From positions 1 through 44,310 of the forward strand of contig JAIEQK010000225.1 in NCBI GenBank assembly GCA_019747795.1: DNA of 44,310 nucleotides. Direction: 5' to 3'. The DNA is from Gammaproteobacteria bacterium (GTDB lineage: Bacteria > Pseudomonadota > Gammaproteobacteria > Ga0077536). The notes under the pieces were generated by a model. The model worked only from the letters and a program-made list of their open reading frames with translations, was not told where the DNA came from and did not search any database. Positions within the stretch are counted from its first letter, which is position 1. Every line of letters starts with the position of its first letter. Shown piece after piece: positions 18,043 through 25,772 of the stretch. The position numbers and the translations under genes are program-made.

Positions 18043-18666
18043 ATGAGACCGAAGGTCGGCGAGCAGCACACGCTTGAGATTCTCGAGGCTATCGAGGCTC
18101 GGCGGGACGTCACGCAGCGTCGCCTGGCTGATCAGCTCGGTGTCGCGCTCGGGCTCACCAATTCCTACCTGCGGCGGTGCGTGCGGCAGGGGCTGGTGAA
18201 GATCCAGCAGGCGCCGGCCAACCGCTATTTCTACTACCTGACGCCGCAAGGCATGGCGGAGAAAAGCCGGCTGGCGGTGGCCTACCTGCGCTCCTCGCTC
18301 GGCTACTACCATCGAGCAGGCGAGTCCATCGGCGCCTGCTTCGCGCATTGCCAGGCGCAGGGGTGGCGCAGGCTGGTGCTGGCCGGGATGTCGGAGATTG
18401 CCGAGATAGCTTCCATTCGCGCCCACGACTTCCATATCGAAGTGCTGGGCACCATCGATCTCGGCTCCAAGGTCGATGTCTTCCTGGGCCGGCCGGTATG
18501 GACCACGACCGGCGCGGCGCCCAGCTGCGACGCCGTGGTGTTCACGGCGCTGGCGGAACCCATCGCGTTGCATTCGGCCCTGCTGGCGCATTACGCCCCC
18601 GACCGAGTGCTGGTTCCCGAGATCCTGCGCTCCGTGCTGGACACGCCGCAACCTCACACTGCGTGA
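18043..18666 (+). CDS. Winged-helix transcriptional regulator with Rossmann-like C-domain, copy B
   Basis: A 207-residue homologue of the protein at 13793. The DNA-binding domain is almost unchanged (VTQRRLADQLGVALGL, then NSYLRRCVR), while the C-domain varies more and has a two-residue insertion (HDFHIEVLGT versus HDLELLGT). Conserved DNA-contact residues together with the same operator suggest both copies bind the same sites and may cross-regulate. The difference in the sensor domain could mean different ligands (inference). The ATG 18043 directly abuts the second, weaker repeat. It is followed at once by glycosyltransferase copy B. Confidence 0.8.
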   Translation: MRPKVGEQHTLEILEAIEARRDVTQRRLADQLGVALGLTNSYLRRCVRQGLVKIQQAPANRYFYYLTPQGMAEKSRLAVAYLRSSLGYYHRAGESIGACFAHCQAQGWRRLVLAGMSEIAEIASIRAHDFHIEVLGTIDLGSKVDVFLGRPVWTTTGAAPSCDAVVFTALAEPIALHSALLAHYAPDRVLVPEILRSVLDTPQPHTA

Positions 18667-18670
18667 CATC

Positions 18671-19849
18671 GTGCGTCAGGTGCTGATCAGCCTCGCGGAC
18701 TTGAGCGCTTCCATCGGCGAGGCGGTGACGTCCATCCGCCTCGCCCGCACCTTCGCCGAACTCGGCCACGAGGTAACGTTGTTGGCACCGGCGCCCGCCG
18801 GCAGCCGGCCGGTCGTCGCGGCCAGGCCAGCCCGGGTGCGCCACAGCTTGAATGTCGCGCGCTGGGGCCTGCCCAACTCGCTGAACACCCTGGTCCAGCT
18901 GTGGATCGTACTGAGGATGGTGTTGGCCGGCGAAGTGGACGTCATCTACGTGCGCTCGGCTTCGCTCACGTTCCTGTACGGCCTGCTGTTCCGCGGCTGG
19001 ACCCGAGTTCTCGTGGTCAGCGAACACCACGGCTGGCTGGCCGCCGAGCGACGGATCTCCGGACGCTACGCCTGGCTTGCACCGCTGGAGCGCTGGCTGC
19101 AACTGCTGGATGCCCGGTTCGCCAGCCGTGTCCGCACCGTCGTGCCGGGGATCCGTCAGCACCTCACCGCCGGTGGGGTGAATGCCGAGCGTGTGGTCGT
19201 CATCGGCAACGCCGCCGACACCGAGGCGATCCGACCGCTCCCGCGCAATCCGGCGCTCGCGAAGTTCGGCCTCGATCCCGACGGCGTCTATCTCGGGTTT
19301 CTCGGCAGTCTCACGCCCTGGCAAGGGCTCGACGATGTACTGCCTGCCGTGGCCCAACTGGCCGCACGGGACCCACGCATTCGTCTGCTGCTGTGTGGCG
19401 AGGGCCCCTGTCGGGCGACGCTCACGGCGCAGGCCCAGGCGCTCGGCATCGCCGACCGAGTCGTATGGCTGGGTCGCGTCGCTCATGACCAGGTGGCCCG
19501 GGTGCTCGCCTGCTTCGACCTCGCCCTGCTCCCCACCCATGTGGGCGCCTACGCGGAGATCGGTCGCTCGCCGCTCAAACTGCGCGAATACGCGGCAGCG
19601 GGGCGCGCCGTGCTGGCCGCCGAGATCGATGCGATCGATTCCCTGGTGGGCCAGCCCTGGATCGAGTTCTATCGGCCTGGTGACCTCGAAGGCTTCTGCG
19701 CCACCGCGACGCGCCTGCTGACAGACCGCGCGGCGCTGGAGCGCGCCGGACGCGCGGCGCGCGACTACGCCGAAAGTCACTACGCCTGGCCGGTGATCGC
19801 CCGCAGCATCCTCGCCGGTCTGCCGCTGCCCGCCAGGGTCGGGCCCTGA
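18671..19849 (+). CDS. GT4-type glycosyltransferase, copy B
   Basis: A 392-residue homologue of the gene at 14414, sharing nearly all motifs (EHHGWLAAERRISGRYAWL, VIGNAADTEAIRPLPRNPAL, SPLKLREYAAAGRAVLAAE). The start is GTG 18671, four bases after the regulator stop, and aligns with the ATG of copy A. DNA divergence is concentrated at third codon positions while protein changes are few, so this is an old or separately acquired duplicate under purifying selection. Donor and acceptor are unknown. Confidence 0.88.
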   Translation: MRQVLISLADLSASIGEAVTSIRLARTFAELGHEVTLLAPAPAGSRPVVAARPARVRHSLNVARWGLPNSLNTLVQLWIVLRMVLAGEVDVIYVRSASLTFLYGLLFRGWTRVLVVSEHHGWLAAERRISGRYAWLAPLERWLQLLDARFASRVRTVVPGIRQHLTAGGVNAERVVVIGNAADTEAIRPLPRNPALAKFGLDPDGVYLGFLGSLTPWQGLDDVLPAVAQLAARDPRIRLLLCGEGPCRATLTAQAQALGIADRVVWLGRVAHDQVARVLACFDLALLPTHVGAYAEIGRSPLKLREYAAAGRAVLAAEIDAIDSLVGQPWIEFYRPGDLEGFCATATRLLTDRAALERAGRAARDYAESHYAWPVIARSILAGLPLPARVGP

Positions 19850-19875
19850 AGACTTTGATACCCGGATAGCGTTCC

Positions 19876-20496
19876 ATGAGCACAGCGACCTACACCTGCG
19901 GCGACGACTGCATCATCGACCCTGGCGCCATCGTCGGCCTCGCCTATCGCAACGACGCGGCGCCGGCGCGACTGGGGGCGCATTGCGTGGTGCGAGCAGG
20001 AGCGATCATCTACGCCGACGTCGTGGCGGGTTCCTACCTGCAGACCGGACACCATGTGATGGTTCGCGAACACACCGTCATCGGCGACCACGTCGTCCTC
20101 GGCACGAATACCGTGGTCGATGGCCGGGTGACCATCGGCAGTTTCGTCAAGATCGAGTCCAACTGCTACATACCGACAGACGTCGTGATTGGCTCCCGGG
20201 TGTTCCTTGGCCCGGGTGTCGTGCTGACCAACGATCGGTATCCGCTGAAGCAGCGCTCGACCTACAGGCCTGAAGGGCCAGTGCTCGAGGACGGCGTGAC
20301 GCTCGGGGGCGGCGTGGTCGTGGTGCCCGGCGTGACCATCGGACGTGACAGTTTCGTCGCGGCAGGGGCGGTCGTAACCAAGGATGTGCCGCCGGGCAGC
20401 CTGGTCACTGGTGTGCCAGGTAAGATCCGGCCGCTGCCGCCGCACCTGCGCGAAACCAACATGGCGCTGTCCTGGATGAAGTATCTCGCCAAATGA
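19876..20496 (+). CDS. Left-handed beta-helix N-acetyltransferase (WbpD/WlbB-like)
   Basis: A 206-residue hexapeptide-repeat protein. Repeated [VI]-G-x-x-x-x units run through residues 30-180 (VIGDHVVLGTNTVVDGRVTIGSF; VFLGPGVVLTNDRYP; GRDSFVAAGAVVTKDVP). The LTNDRYP loop is typical of WbpD/WlbB-type UDP-3-amino-sugar acetyltransferases, which use acetyl-CoA. The next genes (Gfo/Idh dehydrogenase, DegT aminotransferase, 2-epimerase) are the other steps of the UDP-2,3-diacetamido-uronate pathway, which supports this role. The protein probably forms a trimer (family knowledge). Confidence 0.88.
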   Translation: MSTATYTCGDDCIIDPGAIVGLAYRNDAAPARLGAHCVVRAGAIIYADVVAGSYLQTGHHVMVREHTVIGDHVVLGTNTVVDGRVTIGSFVKIESNCYIPTDVVIGSRVFLGPGVVLTNDRYPLKQRSTYRPEGPVLEDGVTLGGGVVVVPGVTIGRDSFVAAGAVVTKDVPPGSLVTGVPGKIRPLPPHLRETNMALSWMKYLAK

Positions 20497-20539
20497 AAGG
20501 CGGGATTGCGCCCGACCATCAAGCTCAGGGATTTCTGCT

Positions 20540-21541
20540 GTGACCAAGATCGCTCTGATTGGATGCGGTAAACAGGCGCCCAAGCACATCGCGGGCCTGC
20601 GTGCCGCCGGAGCCGGCGACATTCTGCTCTACGACCTCGACGTGTCGCGTGCGGCAGCGTTGGCGGCGAAGGAGAATCTTGCCTGGTCGGCCGACCTGGA
20701 CGCCCTGTTTGGCGACGCGGCGGTCGACATCGTCGACATCGCCACGCCAACGGCCAGTCACGCACCCTTGATTCAGCGCGCCATCGCCGCGGGCAAGCAC
20801 TTCTTCTGTGAGAAGCCGCTGTGCGCCTCCCTCGACGAGGCCTGGTCGATCAAGTCCGCCGCGGAGGCCCGCGGCGTCTTCGGCATGGTTGGCTACATCT
20901 ACCGATTCGCGCCGGTGTTCGCATCGGGCTTCAAGCTCACGCCCGATGCCGGGGCGCCGCTGGGTCAGCCCGTCACCGCCCACTTTCGCATCGGCGGTCG
21001 CGGCGATCACGAGGTCTGGAAGCACAACCGCGCCACCGCCGGCGGGGCCGCCAATGAAATGCTGGTGCACATGCTCGATCTCGCCATCTGGTATTTCGGC
21101 GAGGTACGGGCCGTGCAGGTGCTGGCCAACGACCTCCTGCGTCCGGTGCGGATGATTGGCGGCAAGGAAGTGAAGGTCGACGCGGCGGACTTCGTGCTCG
21201 TGCGCCTGGAGATGGCGCACTGCTCCAGTGTGTTCCTGCAGGCGGACCTGGTCACCCCGGCGTTCAACCAGTACGTCGAAATCCAGTACGAACGCGGCAG
21301 CTTCATGGGGTCGATCCAGCCGGAAGTGGCGTCGTACGTGTTCGCCACCGATGCCGGCGGCGAGTTCCCGATTGGCAGGACCAGGCTGGACAATGGCGAC
21401 GGAAATCTTTTCACGTTCCAGATGGCCGCGCTGCTGGAGCACGTTCGCCGGGGCGAGCCGCCACCCTGCAATCTTATCGATGATTCAGTCAAGTTGATGG
21501 AGGCAATGAGCATGTTGCAGCAACAAGGTGTAGGGCGATGA
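20540..21541 (+). CDS. Gfo/Idh/MocA-family sugar dehydrogenase (WbpB/WlbA-like role)
   Basis: A 333-residue NAD(P)-dependent oxidoreductase. The Rossmann start is KIALIGCGKQAPKH and the catalytic EKP motif is at 91-93 (FFCEKPLCAS). The C-terminal half has the family's alpha/beta substrate domain. In this context it would oxidise C3 of UDP-GlcNAcA to the 3-keto sugar, the substrate for the next enzyme. The start is GTG 20540 with a CAGGG site upstream. Its stop overlaps the aminotransferase start (ATGA). The exact substrate is inferred from gene order. Confidence 0.87.
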   Translation: MTKIALIGCGKQAPKHIAGLRAAGAGDILLYDLDVSRAAALAAKENLAWSADLDALFGDAAVDIVDIATPTASHAPLIQRAIAAGKHFFCEKPLCASLDEAWSIKSAAEARGVFGMVGYIYRFAPVFASGFKLTPDAGAPLGQPVTAHFRIGGRGDHEVWKHNRATAGGAANEMLVHMLDLAIWYFGEVRAVQVLANDLLRPVRMIGGKEVKVDAADFVLVRLEMAHCSSVFLQADLVTPAFNQYVEIQYERGSFMGSIQPEVASYVFATDAGGEFPIGRTRLDNGDGNLFTFQMAALLEHVRRGEPPPCNLIDDSVKLMEAMSMLQQQGVGR

Positions 21542-22635
21542 TCGGTATTGCGGACACCCGCCTCACGGAAGACGAGATTGCCGCGGCGGTAAGCGTGCTG
21601 CGTTCGGGCGCGTTACGCCAAGGCAAGGTCAGCGATGCCTTCGAGACGGCCTTCGCCGCCAAGGTCGGCGCCAAGCACGCCATCACGTGCGCGAACGGCT
21701 CGGCGGCGCTGCACCTGGTCTACATGGCGGATTTCGAGCCGGGTGACGAAGTGCTGGTGCCGGCCTTCACCTTCATCGCGACCGCCAGCATGGCCGCGGT
21801 ATGCGGCGTGAAGCCGATCATCTGCGACGTCGATCCCCACACCTTCCTGATCGATCTCGCCGACGCCGAGAAGCGCATCACCCCGCGCACCAAGGCCATC
21901 TCTCCGGTGCACCTGTTCGGTAACCCGCTGAACATCGATGCCGTGCAGACGTTCGCGCAGAAGCATGGACTAAAGATTATCTGGGACGCCGCGCAGAGCC
22001 ACGGGGCATTGTGGAAAGGCACGGATATCGGCGACTTCGATGACTACGTGTGCTACTCGTTCTATCCGTCGAAGAACATGTTCGTCGGCGAAGGCGGCAT
22101 GGTGTGCACCAACGATGATGATGCCGCGCATCGGATTCGTTACCTGCGCATGCACGGTCAGACCGGCAAGTACTACCACACCTCGCTGGGGCTCAATTAC
22201 CGCCTGACCGACGTCGAAGCGGCCATCGGTCTGGAACAGATGAAGCGTCTGGACGCCATGTTGGAGATCCGGCGGCGCAACGCGGCGGCGCTCACCGCGG
22301 GACTCAGCGGCATCGCGGGACTCTCGCTGCAGAAGGTCACGCCACAGGGCACGCACGCCTGGCACCAGTTCTGCGTGCTGGTCGAGCCGGCCGAGTTTGG
22401 CTGCACTCGCGATCAGCTGGCGGAGCGCTTGCAGGCGCAGGGCGTGGCGTCGGGCGTGCACTATCCTCGCGGCTTGCATCAGCAACCGATATTCGAGCAG
22501 ATGTACGGCAAGTGCGCCCTGCCGGTGACCGAGCGCTTGGCGGATACCATTCTCGCCCTCCCGGTGCACCACGGTCTCAGTGCGGCCGATGTCGAGACGG
22601 TGGTGGACGCGGTACGCAAGTCCGCGGGCGCCTGA
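21538..22635 (+). CDS. DegT/DnrJ/EryC1/StrS-family PLP aminotransferase (WbpE/WlbC-like role)
   Basis: A 365-residue sugar aminotransferase. The PLP lysine is K179 in SFYPSKNMFVGEGGM; D150 (IIWDAAQSHGA) contacts the PLP ring. The sequence TCANGSAALHL near 50-60 and the C-terminal HYPRGLHQQPIF are typical of the family. It would transfer an amino group from glutamate to C3 of the keto-uronate made by the preceding dehydrogenase. It is translationally coupled upstream and lies 17 bases before the 2-epimerase. Confidence 0.92.
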   Translation: MIGIADTRLTEDEIAAAVSVLRSGALRQGKVSDAFETAFAAKVGAKHAITCANGSAALHLVYMADFEPGDEVLVPAFTFIATASMAAVCGVKPIICDVDPHTFLIDLADAEKRITPRTKAISPVHLFGNPLNIDAVQTFAQKHGLKIIWDAAQSHGALWKGTDIGDFDDYVCYSFYPSKNMFVGEGGMVCTNDDDAAHRIRYLRMHGQTGKYYHTSLGLNYRLTDVEAAIGLEQMKRLDAMLEIRRRNAAALTAGLSGIAGLSLQKVTPQGTHAWHQFCVLVEPAEFGCTRDQLAERLQAQGVASGVHYPRGLHQQPIFEQMYGKCALPVTERLADTILALPVHHGLSAADVETVVDAVRKSAGA

Positions 22636-22652
22636 ATCCAGACCGAGCGACG

Positions 22653-23810
22653 ATGTCCGCAGACATCAAGATCCTGTCGGCAGGCGAACTTCAGCCGGAG
22701 GTCGCCGTGGTGGTCGGCACGCGTCCCGGGATCGTGATGTTCGCGCCCATCATTCACGAGCTGCGCCGACGCGGGCTGCCGCACTTCGTGATCCACACGG
22801 GACAGCACTACTCGCCGAACATGGATGCGGAGTTCTTTCGTGACCTGGAGCTGCCCGCGCCTGACTACCGGCTCGAGGAGACCGCGGCACACCGTACCCA
22901 CGGCGGCCAGACGGCCCACATGCTGGTCGGCATCGAGCGCATCCTGCTCGAACGCAAGCCGCGGCTCGTGCTGGTGGGGGGCGACGCCAACTCGAACCTG
23001 GCCGGCGCGCTCGCGGCGCGCAAGCTGCACGTCGCGGTCGGGCATGTCGAGGCAGGGGAGCGTAGCTTCGACTGGTCCATGCCCGAGGAACACAATCGCC
23101 GCATCATCGATCACATCTCGGATTACCTGTTCGTCACCGGCGACAAGGCACGTCTGAATGTCGAGCGCGAGATGGTGCGCGGCACCGTCGTAATCACCGG
23201 CAATCCCATCGTCGACGCATCGCGGCAGCATCTCGAGATCGCGCAGAAGCGACATGGCGTGTTGGCCTCGGCCGGGGTGCAGCCGGGGGCGTATGGTGTC
23301 TTGACCATGCACCGCGAGGAGAACGTCGACCACGCGGGCAGGCTCCGCGACGGGCTGGCAGGCGCGTCGGCCGCGGCCGCCGCACTGAGCCTCCCGCTGC
23401 TGTTCTTCATGCATCCGCGAACCGAGAAGCGCCTATCGGAGTTCGGCATGAGCGACTGGGCGCGCGAGTTGCCGTGGATCCGGCCCATGGCGCCGGCCGC
23501 CTATCTAGATTTCCTGGCTTTCATCGCCCACGCCGGCCTGGTGTTCACCGACTCCGGTGGCGTTCAGCAGGAGGCTTGTATCCATCACGTGGGTTGCGTG
23601 ACTTTGCGCAACAACACAGAGTGGACGGAGACCCTGGAGATCGGCGCCAATCGGTTGGCCGGTTGCGATCCGAAGGCAATCGTCGCAGCCGCGCAGTCCG
23701 CATGGCGCGCCGCGCGAGGGTGGGTCGTCCCTTTCGGCCACGGCGATGCAGCCGAGCGTATCGTCGACTACGTGGCGCCGCTGCTCACGCGAATCGAGGG
23801 TGGGGCCTGA
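22653..23810 (+). CDS. wecB: UDP-N-acetylglucosamine 2-epimerase family protein (WecB/WbpI)
   Basis: A 385-residue GT-B-like epimerase. Key segments are VVGTRPGIVMFAPIIHEL (the common glutamate after GTRP is Gly here), GGDANSNLAGALAARKL with D111, GHVEAGERSFD with E133, and MPEEHNRRIIDHISD around 143-157. TDSGGVQQEA near the C-terminus completes the active site. In this cluster it more likely acts as WbpI/WlbD, converting UDP-GlcNAc(3NAc)A to UDP-ManNAc(3NAc)A, than as housekeeping WecB. ATG 22653 is chosen over an upstream open frame that only reads through the aminotransferase. Confidence 0.9.
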   Translation: MSADIKILSAGELQPEVAVVVGTRPGIVMFAPIIHELRRRGLPHFVIHTGQHYSPNMDAEFFRDLELPAPDYRLEETAAHRTHGGQTAHMLVGIERILLERKPRLVLVGGDANSNLAGALAARKLHVAVGHVEAGERSFDWSMPEEHNRRIIDHISDYLFVTGDKARLNVEREMVRGTVVITGNPIVDASRQHLEIAQKRHGVLASAGVQPGAYGVLTMHREENVDHAGRLRDGLAGASAAAAALSLPLLFFMHPRTEKRLSEFGMSDWARELPWIRPMAPAAYLDFLAFIAHAGLVFTDSGGVQQEACIHHVGCVTLRNNTEWTETLEIGANRLAGCDPKAIVAAAQSAWRAARGWVVPFGHGDAAERIVDYVAPLLTRIEGGA

Positions 23811-23811
23811 C

Positions 23812-25761
23812 GTGACCACTGGCGCCACCGGTCGGCTGCTGCCCGGCGACTCGCTGTTCGACAGACGCATCGGCGTGTGGCCACTGATCGCATTTCTCTG
23901 CATCGCGGTGGTCGTGAGCTTCGCATTGCACCTGCCGGCGCGTTACGGCGTCACCTGGGACATGTCGACCTATCTCGCGAACGCCAGGTTTGCCTCGCAG
24001 GCGGCGGCGCTGGCCGAGGGCGACATGTTCGCCACCAGTCGCGGCGGCTACATCGGCATGCTGGCGGTACTGCTCGCCTTGCCCGGCGAGCCACTGTTCA
24101 ACCTGGCGTTGTTCCAGACGGCGTGCGCAGCGCTGCTGGCGGCGGCACTCGGATGGCTGGCCTGGCGCACCGTGGGGTGCGCCGCGGCTTGCGGGACTTT
24201 GGGGCTGTGGCTCAGTTCGAGCGATCTGCTGTGGCGTCTGCCGCTCGTGATCGACCCCATCTGGCCGCTGTGCATCCTCGGGGCACTGCTGCTCCTGTGG
24301 CGCGCCGACGACGAGCTCGTGTCGCCGTTCGCCCTTGGCGCGGCCGGTGGCCTGGTGGGACTCGGGCTCGCGATCAAGGAAGCGGCAGCGCCCTTCCTCC
24401 TGCTTCCGATGGTGCTGGCCGGCCTGAAGGTGATCCGGCTGCGACCGTCCGGTCTCCTCGCGTGGCTGGCGATGGCGGCCGCGATTTATCTCGCGATTGG
24501 CGCGGCAGCCCCGAGCGTGGCGCCGCTCACCGAACGTGGCGCCGCCTATGGCTCGGGTGGCGGGCTGCTGTCCGATTGGGTGATGCGCGAGGTGGCGACC
24601 GCGGGTGGACTCAGCATCGCCACGGTGGCAGGACTCGCACTGGAAGCCATGCATGCGTATTTTCTGCCGACCTATCGAGGACCTGGCCTGTTCTCGGTAT
24701 TGCCGTTGCTGCCGCTGTGCGCGGCGGGCTTGCTGTGGGGCGCCTGGCGCTGGGCGAAGCGCGGTGATCGTGCGGCCGGTCTGCTCGTCATCACCTGTGT
24801 GCTCAGCCTGCCGCTGGCGGCAATCAGTGGACTGATGGGGCTGCGGCCGACGCAGAACCTGCTGTTGATCGGCGTTGGCCTGATGCTGGCCGCGGGGCTG
24901 CTGGTGCAGCTTGCGGTGCAAGTGCTGGAACGCATCGATGCCGTGCCGGCGACGCGTCCTCCGCGACCCGCCCGCGTGCTGCTGCTGGCCGGGCTGCTGG
25001 TCGCGGCGGCCGTGGTGTATGGCGACCAGCGCGCCAAGCTCGGACTCGTGAAGTGGGCGCAGCGTAGTGCCAGTCATCGTTTGGTGTCCGGCAAGGCACG
25101 GCCACTGCAGGTGACGGTGCCTGGCCAGGCCGTCGCGCATTGGATAAAGGAACATCTACCCCGTGGTTCGACCGTGATGGTCGAAAACGTCGCCGTGCGC
25201 TACGGAACCGCGTTTCTGCTGGGGCCGGCGTATCGCATCCTGCCGGTCCCGCTCGAGAACGCGGGTTTTACGCCAAGCTGGCCGTACTACCCCCCGATGC
25301 GCGAGACTCCGGGCCGGCCGCTCGATTTCGTGGCGCTCTCGTCCCCGCGCCCGGGGGAGTTCCTCAACATCCTCCTCGGCGCTCGCAGCGAAATGCTGAA
25401 CGCCGGGATGGAGAAGTTCGGTCGGCCGCATGTCGCGATTGCCGATCACGGCTACGGCCTGCCGCTGTCCAGGTGGCTGACCGAAACGCAGGGCTACGAA
25501 CCTGTCGCGAGCATCACGGGCCGTACGCCGATAGAGTCGTTCGTCATCCTGCGACCGCCACCCGAGGCTGTCGGCGCCTCGGGGCACCGTTTCGTCGATC
25601 AACGCGTCCTGGACCACCTGCAACGCCTTGCCGAAAGCCATGCGGCCCGGTTGCATGACTGGCACGTTGCGTTTGTCCAGGCTCTGCTCGGCGTGGAAGT
25701 CACGCGCCCGCCTGCCGAACCGGCCGCCTGCGCGGGTCGGCCCGTGCTCGTCTGCTACTGA
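23812..25761 (+). CDS. GT-C fold multi-pass membrane glycosyltransferase or polymerase candidate
   Basis: A 649-residue integral membrane protein with about 10-12 hydrophobic helices in the first 400 residues and a soluble C-terminal domain of about 200. The first outer loop contains TWDMSTYLANAR with D50, the position of the catalytic Asp in GT39/GT83 (PMT/ArnT-type) enzymes. It would use a polyprenyl-linked sugar on the periplasmic side. No other Wzy candidate is seen, so a polymerase role is possible but unproven. The start is GTG 23812, one base after the epimerase stop. Confidence 0.7.
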   Translation: MTTGATGRLLPGDSLFDRRIGVWPLIAFLCIAVVVSFALHLPARYGVTWDMSTYLANARFASQAAALAEGDMFATSRGGYIGMLAVLLALPGEPLFNLALFQTACAALLAAALGWLAWRTVGCAAACGTLGLWLSSSDLLWRLPLVIDPIWPLCILGALLLLWRADDELVSPFALGAAGGLVGLGLAIKEAAAPFLLLPMVLAGLKVIRLRPSGLLAWLAMAAAIYLAIGAAAPSVAPLTERGAAYGSGGGLLSDWVMREVATAGGLSIATVAGLALEAMHAYFLPTYRGPGLFSVLPLLPLCAAGLLWGAWRWAKRGDRAAGLLVITCVLSLPLAAISGLMGLRPTQNLLLIGVGLMLAAGLLVQLAVQVLERIDAVPATRPPRPARVLLLAGLLVAAAVVYGDQRAKLGLVKWAQRSASHRLVSGKARPLQVTVPGQAVAHWIKEHLPRGSTVMVENVAVRYGTAFLLGPAYRILPVPLENAGFTPSWPYYPPMRETPGRPLDFVALSSPRPGEFLNILLGARSEMLNAGMEKFGRPHVAIADHGYGLPLSRWLTETQGYEPVASITGRTPIESFVILRPPPEAVGASGHRFVDQRVLDHLQRLAESHAARLHDWHVAFVQALLGVEVTRPPAEPAACAGRPVLVCY

Positions 25762-25772
25762 CCGCCGGCTGT

